Shown: in pieces, positions 1 through 5,858 of the stretch | Position numbering within the stretch: the first letter of the stretch is position 1 | How the letters are laid out: each line of letters starts with the position of its first letter | DNA from: an uncultured Eggerthellaceae bacterium | GTDB taxonomy: Bacteria; Actinomycetota; Coriobacteriia; Coriobacteriales; Eggerthellaceae | Reading direction: 5' to 3' | NCBI GenBank assembly: GCA_902497215.1 | Contig: CABVEH010000062.1 | Coordinates: forward strand, 1-6,809 | DNA length: 6,809 bases | Program-made: the position numbers and the translations under genes | The notes under the pieces: model-generated | The model's input: only the letters and a program-made list of their open reading frames with translations | What the model was told of the DNA's origin: nothing | Databases searched by the model: none

Positions 1-1
1 A

Positions 2-622
2 ATATGGGTGGGCGAATGGTTGACCGGCACACCAAGCCAGGCAAGCGGATCCGAGCATCCAAGCAGTGCAGGCATTATGCAAAGCAAAGCAATAGACCAT
101 CAAATCGTCAGCACGCCACGGTCGGAATGGAGGAAGGGAGCCGTTCCCATTCTTTTCCAAACCGACGCCGAATGGGCCTCCGTATCCTACGCCGACGGAT
201 CGATGTCCACGCACGGCTGCGGCCCCACGTGCCTTTCTATGGTCTACGTAGCGCTCACCGGCGCAACCGACCTGGACCCGCGCGACATGGCGGAATTCTC
301 GGAGCTTAACGGATTCTTGGACGGAGGCGTCACCTCGTGGCTTCTGATGAGCCAGGGCGCCGCCCTTCTAGGCCTTGATTCCGTGGAAGTCCCTGCAAGC
401 GCCGAATCGGTGGAGGTCCACCTTCTTGCCGGAGAGCCCGTCATATGCAGCGTGCACGAAGGCGACTTCACAACAGAAGGGCACTTCATCGTGCTTGCGG
501 GCCTGAACGCAGACGGAACCGTGGAGATACGCGACCCCAACTCGGAGGACCGCACGAACATGTCGTGGGACCTTGGTCGCGTCATCTCCCAGTGCGACAA
601 CATCTGGGCCTTCAGCGTCTAG
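2..622 (+). CDS. C39-like cysteine peptidase domain protein, 5' end outside window
   Basis: The frame is open to the left window edge, so this is probably the C-terminal part of a longer protein. Counting residues from the GTG at position 8 (204 residues), the papain-like C39 signature is visible. It comprises Gln51 with Asp53 and Trp56 (FQTDAEW), then the nucleophile block HGCGPTCLSM with Cys71, then His159 in GHFIVLAG and Asp176 in RDPNSED, in the order expected for a Cys-His-Asp/Asn site. Possible in-window starts are the GTG at 8 and an ATG at 77, but neither has a visible ribosome binding site. The sequence has no signal peptide after either start, although relatives are often exported, which favours an upstream start. 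Family members are proteases or peptide-bond hydrolases acting outside the cell or during peptide export; the substrate cannot be read here. It is convergent with nagA, and a hairpin covers its stop codon. The domain call is fairly secure; the start and role are not. Confidence 0.72.
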   Translation: MWVGEWLTGTPSQASGSEHPSSAGIMQSKAIDHQIVSTPRSEWRKGAVPILFQTDAEWASVSYADGSMSTHGCGPTCLSMVYVALTGATDLDPRDMAEFSELNGFLDGGVTSWLLMSQGAALLGLDSVEVPASAESVEVHLLAGEPVICSVHEGDFTTEGHFIVLAGLNADGTVEIRDPNSEDRTNMSWDLGRVISQCDNIWAFSV

Positions 623-631
623 AAGGCCCGG
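604..631 (+). terminator. Hairpin spanning the peptidase stop codon, possible weak terminator
   Basis: GGGCCTTC at 606-613 is the perfect reverse complement of GAAGGCCC at 622-629, with an 8-nt loop that contains most of the TAG stop (620-622). In RNA the stem extends by a U-G wobble (605/630) and a C-G pair (604/631), giving ten pairs. No U-tract follows, so it is not a standard intrinsic terminator. It may instead be a 3'-end stabilising hairpin or chance structure in GC-rich coding sequence. Confidence 0.3.
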
Positions 632-656
632 TCCGCACGGGGTGTATGCCTACTGA

Positions 657-754
657 GGTGACAGTGGTCGGGTCTTTTGTCACATTGCGCAGGAGGCGCT
701 TCTTGTCGATTTGGCAATCTGTGCAATGTGACAAAAGACCCGACCACTGTCACC
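657..754. repeat. Perfect 32-bp inverted repeat between convergent genes
   Basis: Bases 657-688 are the exact reverse complement of bases 723-754, with no mismatch over 32 positions. The centre is 34 nt (689-722). In plus-strand RNA the stem can continue through a G-U wobble (689/722) and three more pairs (690-692 with 719-721), leaving a 26-nt loop. Each arm has GTGACA near one end and TGTCAC near the other (658-663, 678-683, 728-733, 748-753), so smaller alternative hairpins or a cruciform are possible. The element fills the gap between two convergent genes. Neither side carries a U-tract, there is no transposase, and I see no convincing flanking target duplication. A MITE- or REP-like mobile palindrome is the likeliest class; a bidirectional transcription barrier is the alternative. 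Confidence 0.93.
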
Positions 755-826
755 AAAGCGAACGTCCCCCGTCACAAACGCCGCAGGCAAGCTGCGCCCC
801 TACGTCAATCAGGTACGTGTCCTCAA

Positions 827-1963
827 TCAGTCGATCAGGCGGCCACGAAGGACGACGGCCTTGACGCGCAGGGTGTCCTTCTCGAGCAGGACGGCATCGG
901 CCACCTTGCCGTCGGCGATGGAGCCGTAGTCGCCGTCGACGCCTATGGCGCGGGCCGGGTTCGTAGACGCGGCCTTCACCGCGCTTTCCAGCGGTATGCC
1001 CATGTCCTTAACCGCCACGTACAGGCATCTCATCAGGTCGCTCACCGAACCTGCCAGCGCGCCGTTGTCTATGCGCGCCTCGTAGCCCTTCACGGTGACG
1101 TCCTGCCCGCCCAGGTCGTAGACGCCGTCGCCCATGCCGGCAGCGCGAAGCGTGTCGCTCACCAGCACCATGCGGTCGTCTCCGAACATGTTGAAGGCCA
1201 GGCGCACCATGGCCGGATGGATGTGGATGCCGTCGGCTATCACCTCGGCCATGACGTGGTCGCGCTCAGCGCCTGCCGGGATGGGGCCCGGATTCCTGTG
1301 ATGCATCGGGTCCATGGCGTTGTAGAGGTGCGTTATATGGCTTGCGCCCTCGTCGAACGCCCTGCATGCCGTGTCGTAGTCGGTGCAGGTATGCGCGACG
1401 GATATGCGCACGTCCTTGGAAAGGGCCTTTATGAAGTCGTCGGCGCCGGGCTCTTCGGGTGCTATGTCCACCAGCTTGATGAGGCCGCCCGACGCCTTCT
1501 GCAGCCTTTCGAACTCGTCCACGGCGGCATTGCGCACATGCTGGGGGTTCTGGGCCCCCACCTTGCTCGGCGAGATGAAGGGGCCTTCCATGTTGATTCC
1601 CACCAGGTCGGCCTCGTCGGCGGCGGGAACGTATTCCGCTGCCGCCTTCGCGGCCTGCGTCAACTGCGCCTCGGAAAGCGTCATAGTGGCAGGGCACATG
1701 GCGGTGATGCCGCGCGAGGCCTCATAGGCCCCCATCTTGTGCAGGCCTTCCACGTCGCCGTCGGACATGTCGCCTCCGGCGCTTCCGTGGAAATGGATGT
1801 CCACCAGACCAGGGATGACGTAGCACCCCGCAGCGTCCAGCTCCTCTCCTTCGGACGGCGCGCCGAAGCGCTCGACGGCTATGCCGACGTCCTTGCGTAC
1901 GAACCCGCTTCCGTCGAACACCTCGCCGCCGACTATGCCTGACAGTTGAGTGGTTGTGCCCAT
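827..1963 (-). CDS. nagA: N-acetylglucosamine-6-phosphate deacetylase
   Basis: Hydrolyses GlcNAc-6-phosphate to glucosamine-6-phosphate and acetate in the cytoplasm, the first committed step of amino-sugar use and cell-wall GlcNAc recycling. The 378-residue length is normal for this amidohydrolase family. Visible motifs in order are GLVDIHFHG with His57 and His59, GINMEGPF with metal ligand Glu126, VAHTCTDY with His191, HITHLYNAM with His212, DGIHIHP with substrate-side His247, and VSDTLRAAG with the catalytic Asp270. The intact H-x-H pair near the N-terminus is lost in E. coli NagA (one zinc) but kept in Bacillus-type enzymes, so a two-metal centre is inferred. The ATG is preceded by AGGAGG with a 9-nt gap, which fixes the start. 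The gene lies 40 nt downstream of nagB and is almost certainly cotranscribed. Its 3' end faces the peptidase gene across the palindromic gap. Confidence 0.95.
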   Translation of the reverse strand: MGTTTQLSGIVGGEVFDGSGFVRKDVGIAVERFGAPSEGEELDAAGCYVIPGLVDIHFHGSAGGDMSDGDVEGLHKMGAYEASRGITAMCPATMTLSEAQLTQAAKAAAEYVPAADEADLVGINMEGPFISPSKVGAQNPQHVRNAAVDEFERLQKASGGLIKLVDIAPEEPGADDFIKALSKDVRISVAHTCTDYDTACRAFDEGASHITHLYNAMDPMHHRNPGPIPAGAERDHVMAEVIADGIHIHPAMVRLAFNMFGDDRMVLVSDTLRAAGMGDGVYDLGGQDVTVKGYEARIDNGALAGSVSDLMRCLYVAVKDMGIPLESAVKAASTNPARAIGVDGDYGSIADGKVADAVLLEKDTLRVKAVVLRGRLID

Positions 1964-1972
1964 GACGATCTT

Positions 1973-1978
1973 CCTCCT
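1973..1978 (-). promoter_or_regulatory. nagA ribosome binding site
   Basis: The minus strand reads AGGAGG nine bases before the nagA ATG. It is a full-strength Shine-Dalgarno sequence inside the 40-nt nagB-nagA spacer, indicating independent translation initiation on a shared message and supporting the chosen start. Confidence 0.85.
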
Positions 1979-2003
1979 GTAGTCGAACGGCGCACCTACG
2001 CCG

Positions 2004-2732
2004 CTACACCAGCTCGGATGCGGCCTCCTCGTCCACCACGACCATCGCGTCCGGGTGGAACTGCAGGATAGAAGCCGGAACCTCAGGCGTGACAGGCCCC
2101 AGGAACGCCTTCCTGACTATGGCGGCCTTGTCCTTGCCGCTTGCCACCACCAGCACCCTTCTCGCCGCCATTATGGTGCCGATGCCCATGGTTATCGCCT
2201 GCCTGGGAACCTCCTCGGCGGAGTCGAACAGGCGGCTGTTCGCGTTGATGGTGCTCATCGTTAGGCCGACGACGTGGGTTCCCTTCGGGAACTCGTCGCA
2301 TGGCTCGTTGAAGCCGATGTGCCCGTTATGTCCCAACCCGAGCAGCTGAAGGTCGATGCCGCCCGCGTCCTCGATCATCTTGTCGTACTTCGCGCACTCG
2401 GCCTCAAGGTCGCCGGCACGTCCCTGGGGCACGTGGGTGGACGCGCCCTTGACGTCGACCTTGTCGAAGAGGTTCGCGTTCATGAAGTAGCGGTACCCCT
2501 GGGGGTTGTCGTCCCCAAGCCCGCAGTACTCGTCAAGGTTGAAGGTGGTGACGTCCTTGAAGCTTATCTTGCCCTTCTCGAAGTCGGACACCAGGTCGGC
2601 GTAAAGCCCCAGCGGCGTGGACCCGGTGGCAAGCCCCAGCACGCACTGGGGTTCTGAAAGCAGAAGCTCCTCGATCTCGTCGGCTGCGATGCGGCTCATC
2701 GCCTTGTAGTCGTCGGCAACAACAATTCTCAT
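2004..2732 (-). CDS. nagB: Glucosamine-6-phosphate deaminase
   Basis: Converts glucosamine-6-phosphate to fructose-6-phosphate plus ammonia in the cytoplasm, passing amino sugar carbon to glycolysis. The protein has 242 residues, the short Gram-positive length; E. coli NagB has 266. Motifs seen are LATGSTPLGLY (phosphate loop, residues 34-44), TFNLDEY with Asp67 as the enolising base, GLGHNGHIGFNEP (132-144) with His138 and Glu143 of the ring-opening site, and the C-terminal lysine-containing VVASGKDKA (195-203). E. coli has Asp (Asp141) where this protein has Asn136; as I recall, Asn is common here in Gram-positive enzymes. The missing C-terminal extension suggests no E. coli-type allosteric control by GlcNAc-6-phosphate. 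It is the first gene of the nagBA pair, and a possible promoter lies in the 58-nt gap from the membrane protein gene. Confidence 0.96.
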   Translation of the reverse strand: MRIVVADDYKAMSRIAADEIEELLLSEPQCVLGLATGSTPLGLYADLVSDFEKGKISFKDVTTFNLDEYCGLGDDNPQGYRYFMNANLFDKVDVKGASTHVPQGRAGDLEAECAKYDKMIEDAGGIDLQLLGLGHNGHIGFNEPCDEFPKGTHVVGLTMSTINANSRLFDSAEEVPRQAITMGIGTIMAARRVLVVASGKDKAAIVRKAFLGPVTPEVPASILQFHPDAMVVVDEEAASELV

Positions 2733-2736
2733 CGGT

Positions 2737-2742
2737 CCTCCT
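2737..2742 (-). promoter_or_regulatory. nagB ribosome binding site
   Basis: The minus strand carries AGGAGG followed by four bases (ACCG) and the nagB ATG. The match is perfect but the spacing is tighter than the usual five to nine bases. No other in-frame start fits the conserved N-terminus better. Confidence 0.75.
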
Positions 2743-2765
2743 ATTTGCCTGATGCCTTTCCTGCA

Positions 2766-2774
2766 AAGATAGCA
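2766..2774 (-). promoter_or_regulatory. Possible extended -10 promoter element for nagBA
   Basis: The minus strand reads TGCTATCTT, an extended -10 (TG-n-TATCTT, with TATCTT against the TATAAT consensus), about 33 bases before the nagB ATG. A transcript would start near 2759 and give a leader of roughly 27 nt. The -35 region, which lies at the end of the membrane protein gene, shows no good match. The call therefore rests on the -10 alone, and readthrough from upstream is possible. Confidence 0.35.
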
Positions 2775-2790
2775 TTCGACGGCCCGCGTG

Positions 2791-5136
2791 CTACGTCCAG
2801 AACCTTATGGTTTCCAAAACGTCTTGATATGCCCACGGATACACGTCCGAATACCATCCCGTCTCGGGAACGAAGCAGAGGAGCGCGCTGTACACCACGC
2901 CGATGGTTACCAGCACAATAAGGGTCTTCATCAGCAGGTCGCGCGGAAGGGCGCCGCTCCTATATAGGATCGCGTCGTGCCGTTTGCCCAAGGCGGCCTT
3001 GCGGCGGGAAACCCTCGCCTTCGCGACCTTGAGCGGGTGTCTCACGGCATAGTACCTGTCGAAGGCCGGCGCGGCGGAAGGATAGAACGACGAAAGCGGC
3101 GGAACCTGACCTGCTATGTTCTCGTTGACGATGAACACCAGGAGCACCACGGCCGCATAGAACATGAAGCTGAAGTCGGCATAGTACCGCTGCAGGATGC
3201 CGGCCATCTGCGCGTCCACCATGGCGATCACGACGCCGGACGCCAGCAGCACGCCGATCACCCCCGTGATCGTGTTCGTCTCGCGCTGATTGTTCCTAAG
3301 CCTCACGATGGGAGCGGCAAAGAAGAGCACCCACAGCACCGGATAGCACGCGAAGATGCCGCCGAAGGTGGCCTCCTTGATGGTCTGTCCCATGTACGTG
3401 GTGGCGAAATCCGCAGGCTGCAGGAACGGGAACTCGCCGCACATGTTGGGGAACTGCAGGAAGTAGGCGAAGAACGCCGGTGCGAACCGTCCGAGCACCC
3501 ATCCCCTCTTCGTCATGTCGTTCACAGTGAGGTTGTAGTTTGCCCCGAAGTCGGTGAAGCTTCCGAACCTGGCGTGGTTGTAGAGCATTATCAGCGCCGC
3601 AACCACGACGTAGGGGCCTATAAGGCATGCGAACTCCACGAGGCCCTTTCGCCTGAGGATGCGCCTCTCCTTCACGTATGGGCGCCAGAACAGCGGGAAT
3701 GCCAGAAGCGACAGCATGAGCAGCTGAGGCCGGCATCCCGCGACGAGCGCCATGCAGAGCGACCCTGCCGCGAAGAACGCGCAGCGCTGCAGGTGCGTGC
3801 GCCTGCGGGCCGACCTGCCGCACATCCAGAAGTAGAGCCCCCAGGCCGAGAACGCCAGCCCGCAGGCCAGAGGCAGCGAGTAGAAGGTCGGGAACTTGGC
3901 CAGGTAGAGGATGCCGCAACCCGTCACCAGCGAAACCTGCATGAGGATGTAGAGCCCCAGCGACACCCGCTTGAAGTGGTAGCGCGCGAACCGGTCGAGC
4001 AGCGCGGATGCGCCCGTCACGAACGCGAGAAGCGCGACCAGCACCCCTAACGCCGTCGGGAAGTTGACCCCCGTGAGAAGGTAGAACGGAAGGTAGAACA
4101 AGATGACGGGCACCACGCCGAAGTATACGTAGTAATGGCCGTCGTAGTAGGCGACGTCGAACAGGTAGTCCTCGCCCGTCTCCTTCTGCAGCTCGTCGCG
4201 CGCCCCCTTGTCGTAAGGGGTGCTCATCTCCTTGAGCCAGTCAGGAGGCTCCTCGTCGAGATAGAGGCGCCCCTCGGCCATAGCGCGGGCGAGCTCGGCG
4301 TACTGCTGGGCGTTGTCGCCGCCCACCTCGAAGGTGTTGACGATGGACGTGCCGTCCCATTCCCCCTGGTTGTACGCGGACGTGGCGACCCCAACCAGGT
4401 TCGACCCGAAGAGTAGGAACCCCGAGAACAGTGCGCATTCCAGGGCCACGGTTGCGACTATCCCCGCCTTCGCCTTGCGGGGGTCGTCGACCAGGTTGAT
4501 GCGGTAGACGGACGACGACGGCCTGAAGGCGTATACCAGCAAGAGCACCCCGAACGCACCAAGGAACCGCAGCCAGCTGAAGTCGAACGGGCGCCTGGCG
4601 TTGATCTCGACCGTCTGCAGCTTTATTGGATAGCTCACCTCGTCGCCGACGATGGCGATCTTGAGGCTTCCCACGCGTCCTGCCGTGTTCAGGTTCACGA
4701 ACTGGCTCTGCAGCGACGCCGTAGACATCTGCACCGTGGGAACGCCTTCGGTGTACTCGGTGGAGTCGAAGTAACGGAGGTGTGCCTCGTCGGTGAACTG
4801 GATCTTGACGTCGAGGTTCTGGGCCGGTTGGTTGCGGTCGAACAGGATGGCCACGTTGTGCACGTCGATGTCGAGGTTGTTGAACTCCAGCTCGTGGTTG
4901 CTCTCGGTCAGCCTGAAGTAGTCGTCGGAGTCTTGCGAAAGGTCGATGCGTCCCTCAAGGTTCACGGTCTTGTAGCCCGCCGACGCGAAGTAGTTGAAGT
5001 TAAAGACGAACACCTCGAGCGCAAGCGCGACGAACAGGCACGCCAGCACCGCCTTCACGAGGTGCGCGATGACGGCTCGCCTGGGAAGGACCCAGTGCCG
5101 GAAGAAGTACCTTATGTTGTCGCCAAAAGTAGGCAT
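2791..5136 (-). CDS. Polytopic membrane protein, putative GT-C-type glycosyltransferase
   Basis: The 781-residue protein starts MPTFGDNIRY. A basic N-terminus leads to membrane segment 1 (about 27-48). A long hydrophilic, beta-rich stretch (about 50-185) follows and is inferred to be extracytoplasmic. About a dozen more hydrophobic segments run between residues 188 and 672, then a basic loop (about 675-735) and a last segment near 737-755. The loop at 255-340 has an acidic GGDNAQQYAELA block (Asp274) and an aromatic YYDGHYYVYFGVVP motif (330-343), followed by RFGSFTDFGANYNLTVND (523-540) and LQRYYADFSF (648-657). This arrangement recalls large actinobacterial and firmicute membrane proteins of GT-C fold that use lipid-linked sugars, but I cannot identify a specific family, and a flippase or ligase role is possible. 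An in-frame ATG at 5193 would begin upstream of the adk terminator hairpin on this strand, so translation would cross it. The ATG at 5136 is preferred; it has no ribosome binding site but an adjacent -10 box. Confidence 0.8.
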   Translation of the reverse strand: MPTFGDNIRYFFRHWVLPRRAVIAHLVKAVLACLFVALALEVFVFNFNYFASAGYKTVNLEGRIDLSQDSDDYFRLTESNHELEFNNLDIDVHNVAILFDRNQPAQNLDVKIQFTDEAHLRYFDSTEYTEGVPTVQMSTASLQSQFVNLNTAGRVGSLKIAIVGDEVSYPIKLQTVEINARRPFDFSWLRFLGAFGVLLLVYAFRPSSSVYRINLVDDPRKAKAGIVATVALECALFSGFLLFGSNLVGVATSAYNQGEWDGTSIVNTFEVGGDNAQQYAELARAMAEGRLYLDEEPPDWLKEMSTPYDKGARDELQKETGEDYLFDVAYYDGHYYVYFGVVPVILFYLPFYLLTGVNFPTALGVLVALLAFVTGASALLDRFARYHFKRVSLGLYILMQVSLVTGCGILYLAKFPTFYSLPLACGLAFSAWGLYFWMCGRSARRRTHLQRCAFFAAGSLCMALVAGCRPQLLMLSLLAFPLFWRPYVKERRILRRKGLVEFACLIGPYVVVAALIMLYNHARFGSFTDFGANYNLTVNDMTKRGWVLGRFAPAFFAYFLQFPNMCGEFPFLQPADFATTYMGQTIKEATFGGIFACYPVLWVLFFAAPIVRLRNNQRETNTITGVIGVLLASGVVIAMVDAQMAGILQRYYADFSFMFYAAVVLLVFIVNENIAGQVPPLSSFYPSAAPAFDRYYAVRHPLKVAKARVSRRKAALGKRHDAILYRSGALPRDLLMKTLIVLVTIGVVYSALLCFVPETGWYSDVYPWAYQDVLETIRFWT

Positions 5137-5142
5137 GCAACA

Positions 5143-5148
5143 ATTATA
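5143..5148 (-). promoter_or_regulatory. Consensus -10 box implying a leaderless transcript
   Basis: The minus strand reads a perfect TATAAT, then TGTTGC, then the ATG at 5136. With the usual six- to seven-base distance, transcription would begin at or within a base or two of that ATG. No Shine-Dalgarno is present, which fits a leaderless mRNA, a common arrangement in actinobacteria. The -35 region overlaps the adk terminator and has no strong consensus. Confidence 0.6.
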
Positions 5149-5160
5149 TGGGTTCTTGGA

Positions 5161-5187
5161 AAGAAGAAGGCCCGCACGAAGCGGGCC
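5161..5187 (-). terminator. Intrinsic terminator downstream of adk
   Basis: On the minus strand a perfect 7-bp stem GGCCCGC/GCGGGCC (5181-5187 and 5169-5175) with a 5-nt TTCGT loop is followed by TTCTTCTTT. It lies about 30 bases past the adk stop and ends the secY-adk transcript before the membrane protein gene. The plus strand lacks a T-tract after the stem, so it acts in one direction. Confidence 0.88.
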
Positions 5188-5216
5188 ATTCAATAGTGTC
5201 CGGTAAGGCCGAAGTA

Positions 5217-5846
5217 CTACAGATCCAGTGCCTTCTTCACGTCGGCGTACACCTCGTCAGGGTCGCGGTCGCCGTCGATGGTCACCAGGAGGTCGCAGCC
5301 GCGGTAGTAGTCGATCAGCGGGCTGGTGGACTTCTCGTAAACCTCAAGGCGGTTGCGGACCGTCTGCTCGTTGTCGTCGTCGCGCTGGTACATCTCGCCG
5401 CCGCAAGCCTTGCACGTGGGCCCGTCGGCCTCGGTGCCGATGGCGCCGCAGTCGCGGCACATGCGCCGAGACGACAGGCGCTTGACGATGACCTCGGGGT
5501 CGACGTCGATCAGCAGGGCGGCGTCGAGCGGGCGGTCAAGCTCGTTGAGCATGCCGTCGAGGGCCACGGCCTGCGTCGTGGTGCGCGGGAAGCCGTCAAG
5601 GATGACGCCCTTCGCGGTGTCGGGTTCCTGGATGCGCTCGCGCATCAGGTCGATGATCAGCTCGTCGGGTACGAGCTCGCCGGCGTCCATGTACTCCTTC
5701 GCCTTCTTGCCGAGCTCGGTCTGGTTCTTGACCGCGGCGCGAAGGATGTCGCCCGTCGATATGTGGCAGAGGCCTTCCTCGGCGACGAGCTTGGCAGCCT
5801 GGGTTCCCTTGCCGGCGCCAGGAGCGCCAAGAAGAACGATGTTCAT
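5217..5846 (-). CDS. adk: Adenylate kinase
   Basis: Catalyses reversible ATP + AMP to 2 ADP in the cytoplasm, keeping nucleotide pools balanced. The protein has 209 residues, slightly under the 214-218 of many long-form enzymes. Visible elements are the P-loop GAPGAGKGT (7-15), the AMP-site TGDILR with Arg36, DGFPRT (84-89) with Arg88, and the LID with Cys130, Cys133, Cys145 and Cys148, a four-cysteine zinc site typical of Gram-positive enzymes. QRDDD (154-158) and NRLEVY with Arg166 follow. All key residues are present. The ATG follows the secY stop by 11 bases. A GGGGAG ribosome binding site six bases before the ATG overlaps the last base of the secY stop, so the two genes are cotranscribed and possibly translationally coupled. 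A strong terminator follows at once. Confidence 0.98.
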   Translation of the reverse strand: MNIVLLGAPGAGKGTQAAKLVAEEGLCHISTGDILRAAVKNQTELGKKAKEYMDAGELVPDELIIDLMRERIQEPDTAKGVILDGFPRTTTQAVALDGMLNELDRPLDAALLIDVDPEVIVKRLSSRRMCRDCGAIGTEADGPTCKACGGEMYQRDDDNEQTVRNRLEVYEKSTSPLIDYYRGCDLLVTIDGDRDPDEVYADVKKALDL

Positions 5847-5852
5847 TTCCTA

Positions 5853-5858
5853 CTCCCC
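5853..5858 (-). promoter_or_regulatory. adk ribosome binding site overlapping the secY stop
   Basis: The minus strand reads GGGGAG, whose first G is the last base of the secY TAG, then six bases to the adk ATG. The overlap suggests that ribosomes finishing secY reach the adk start site directly. Confidence 0.7.

Noticed and set aside
657..754. Reading the long inverted repeat as an ordinary intrinsic terminator pair
   Set aside because: Neither strand has a T-tract directly after the stem, and a 32-bp perfect stem with a 34-nt centre is outside the normal terminator range.
782..796. CGCAG/CTGCG hairpin downstream of nagA on the minus strand
   Set aside because: Only five base pairs with a 5-nt loop and just three consecutive T bases after it; too weak to call as the nagA terminator.
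623..826. Small protein or CRISPR-like repeat in the intergenic gap
   Set aside because: No open frame here has a ribosome binding site, and the repeated sequence is a single inverted pair, not a series of direct repeats with spacers.
677..1942. Long plus-strand open frame opposite nagA
   Set aside because: It is the antisense shadow of nagA plus the palindrome, rich in His, Val and Arg from GC-biased codon complement, with no recognisable domain.
2977..4050. Long plus-strand open frame opposite the membrane protein gene
   Set aside because: Strongly charged Glu/Arg/His-rich translation typical of the complement of hydrophobic codons; no ribosome binding site or family motif.
5137..5193. 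In-frame ATG at 5193 that would add 19 residues to the membrane protein
   Set aside because: Those codons run through the adk terminator hairpin and the TATAAT box, and the encoded residues look nothing like an export signal; the ATG at 5136 leads straight into the basic N-terminus and first membrane segment.
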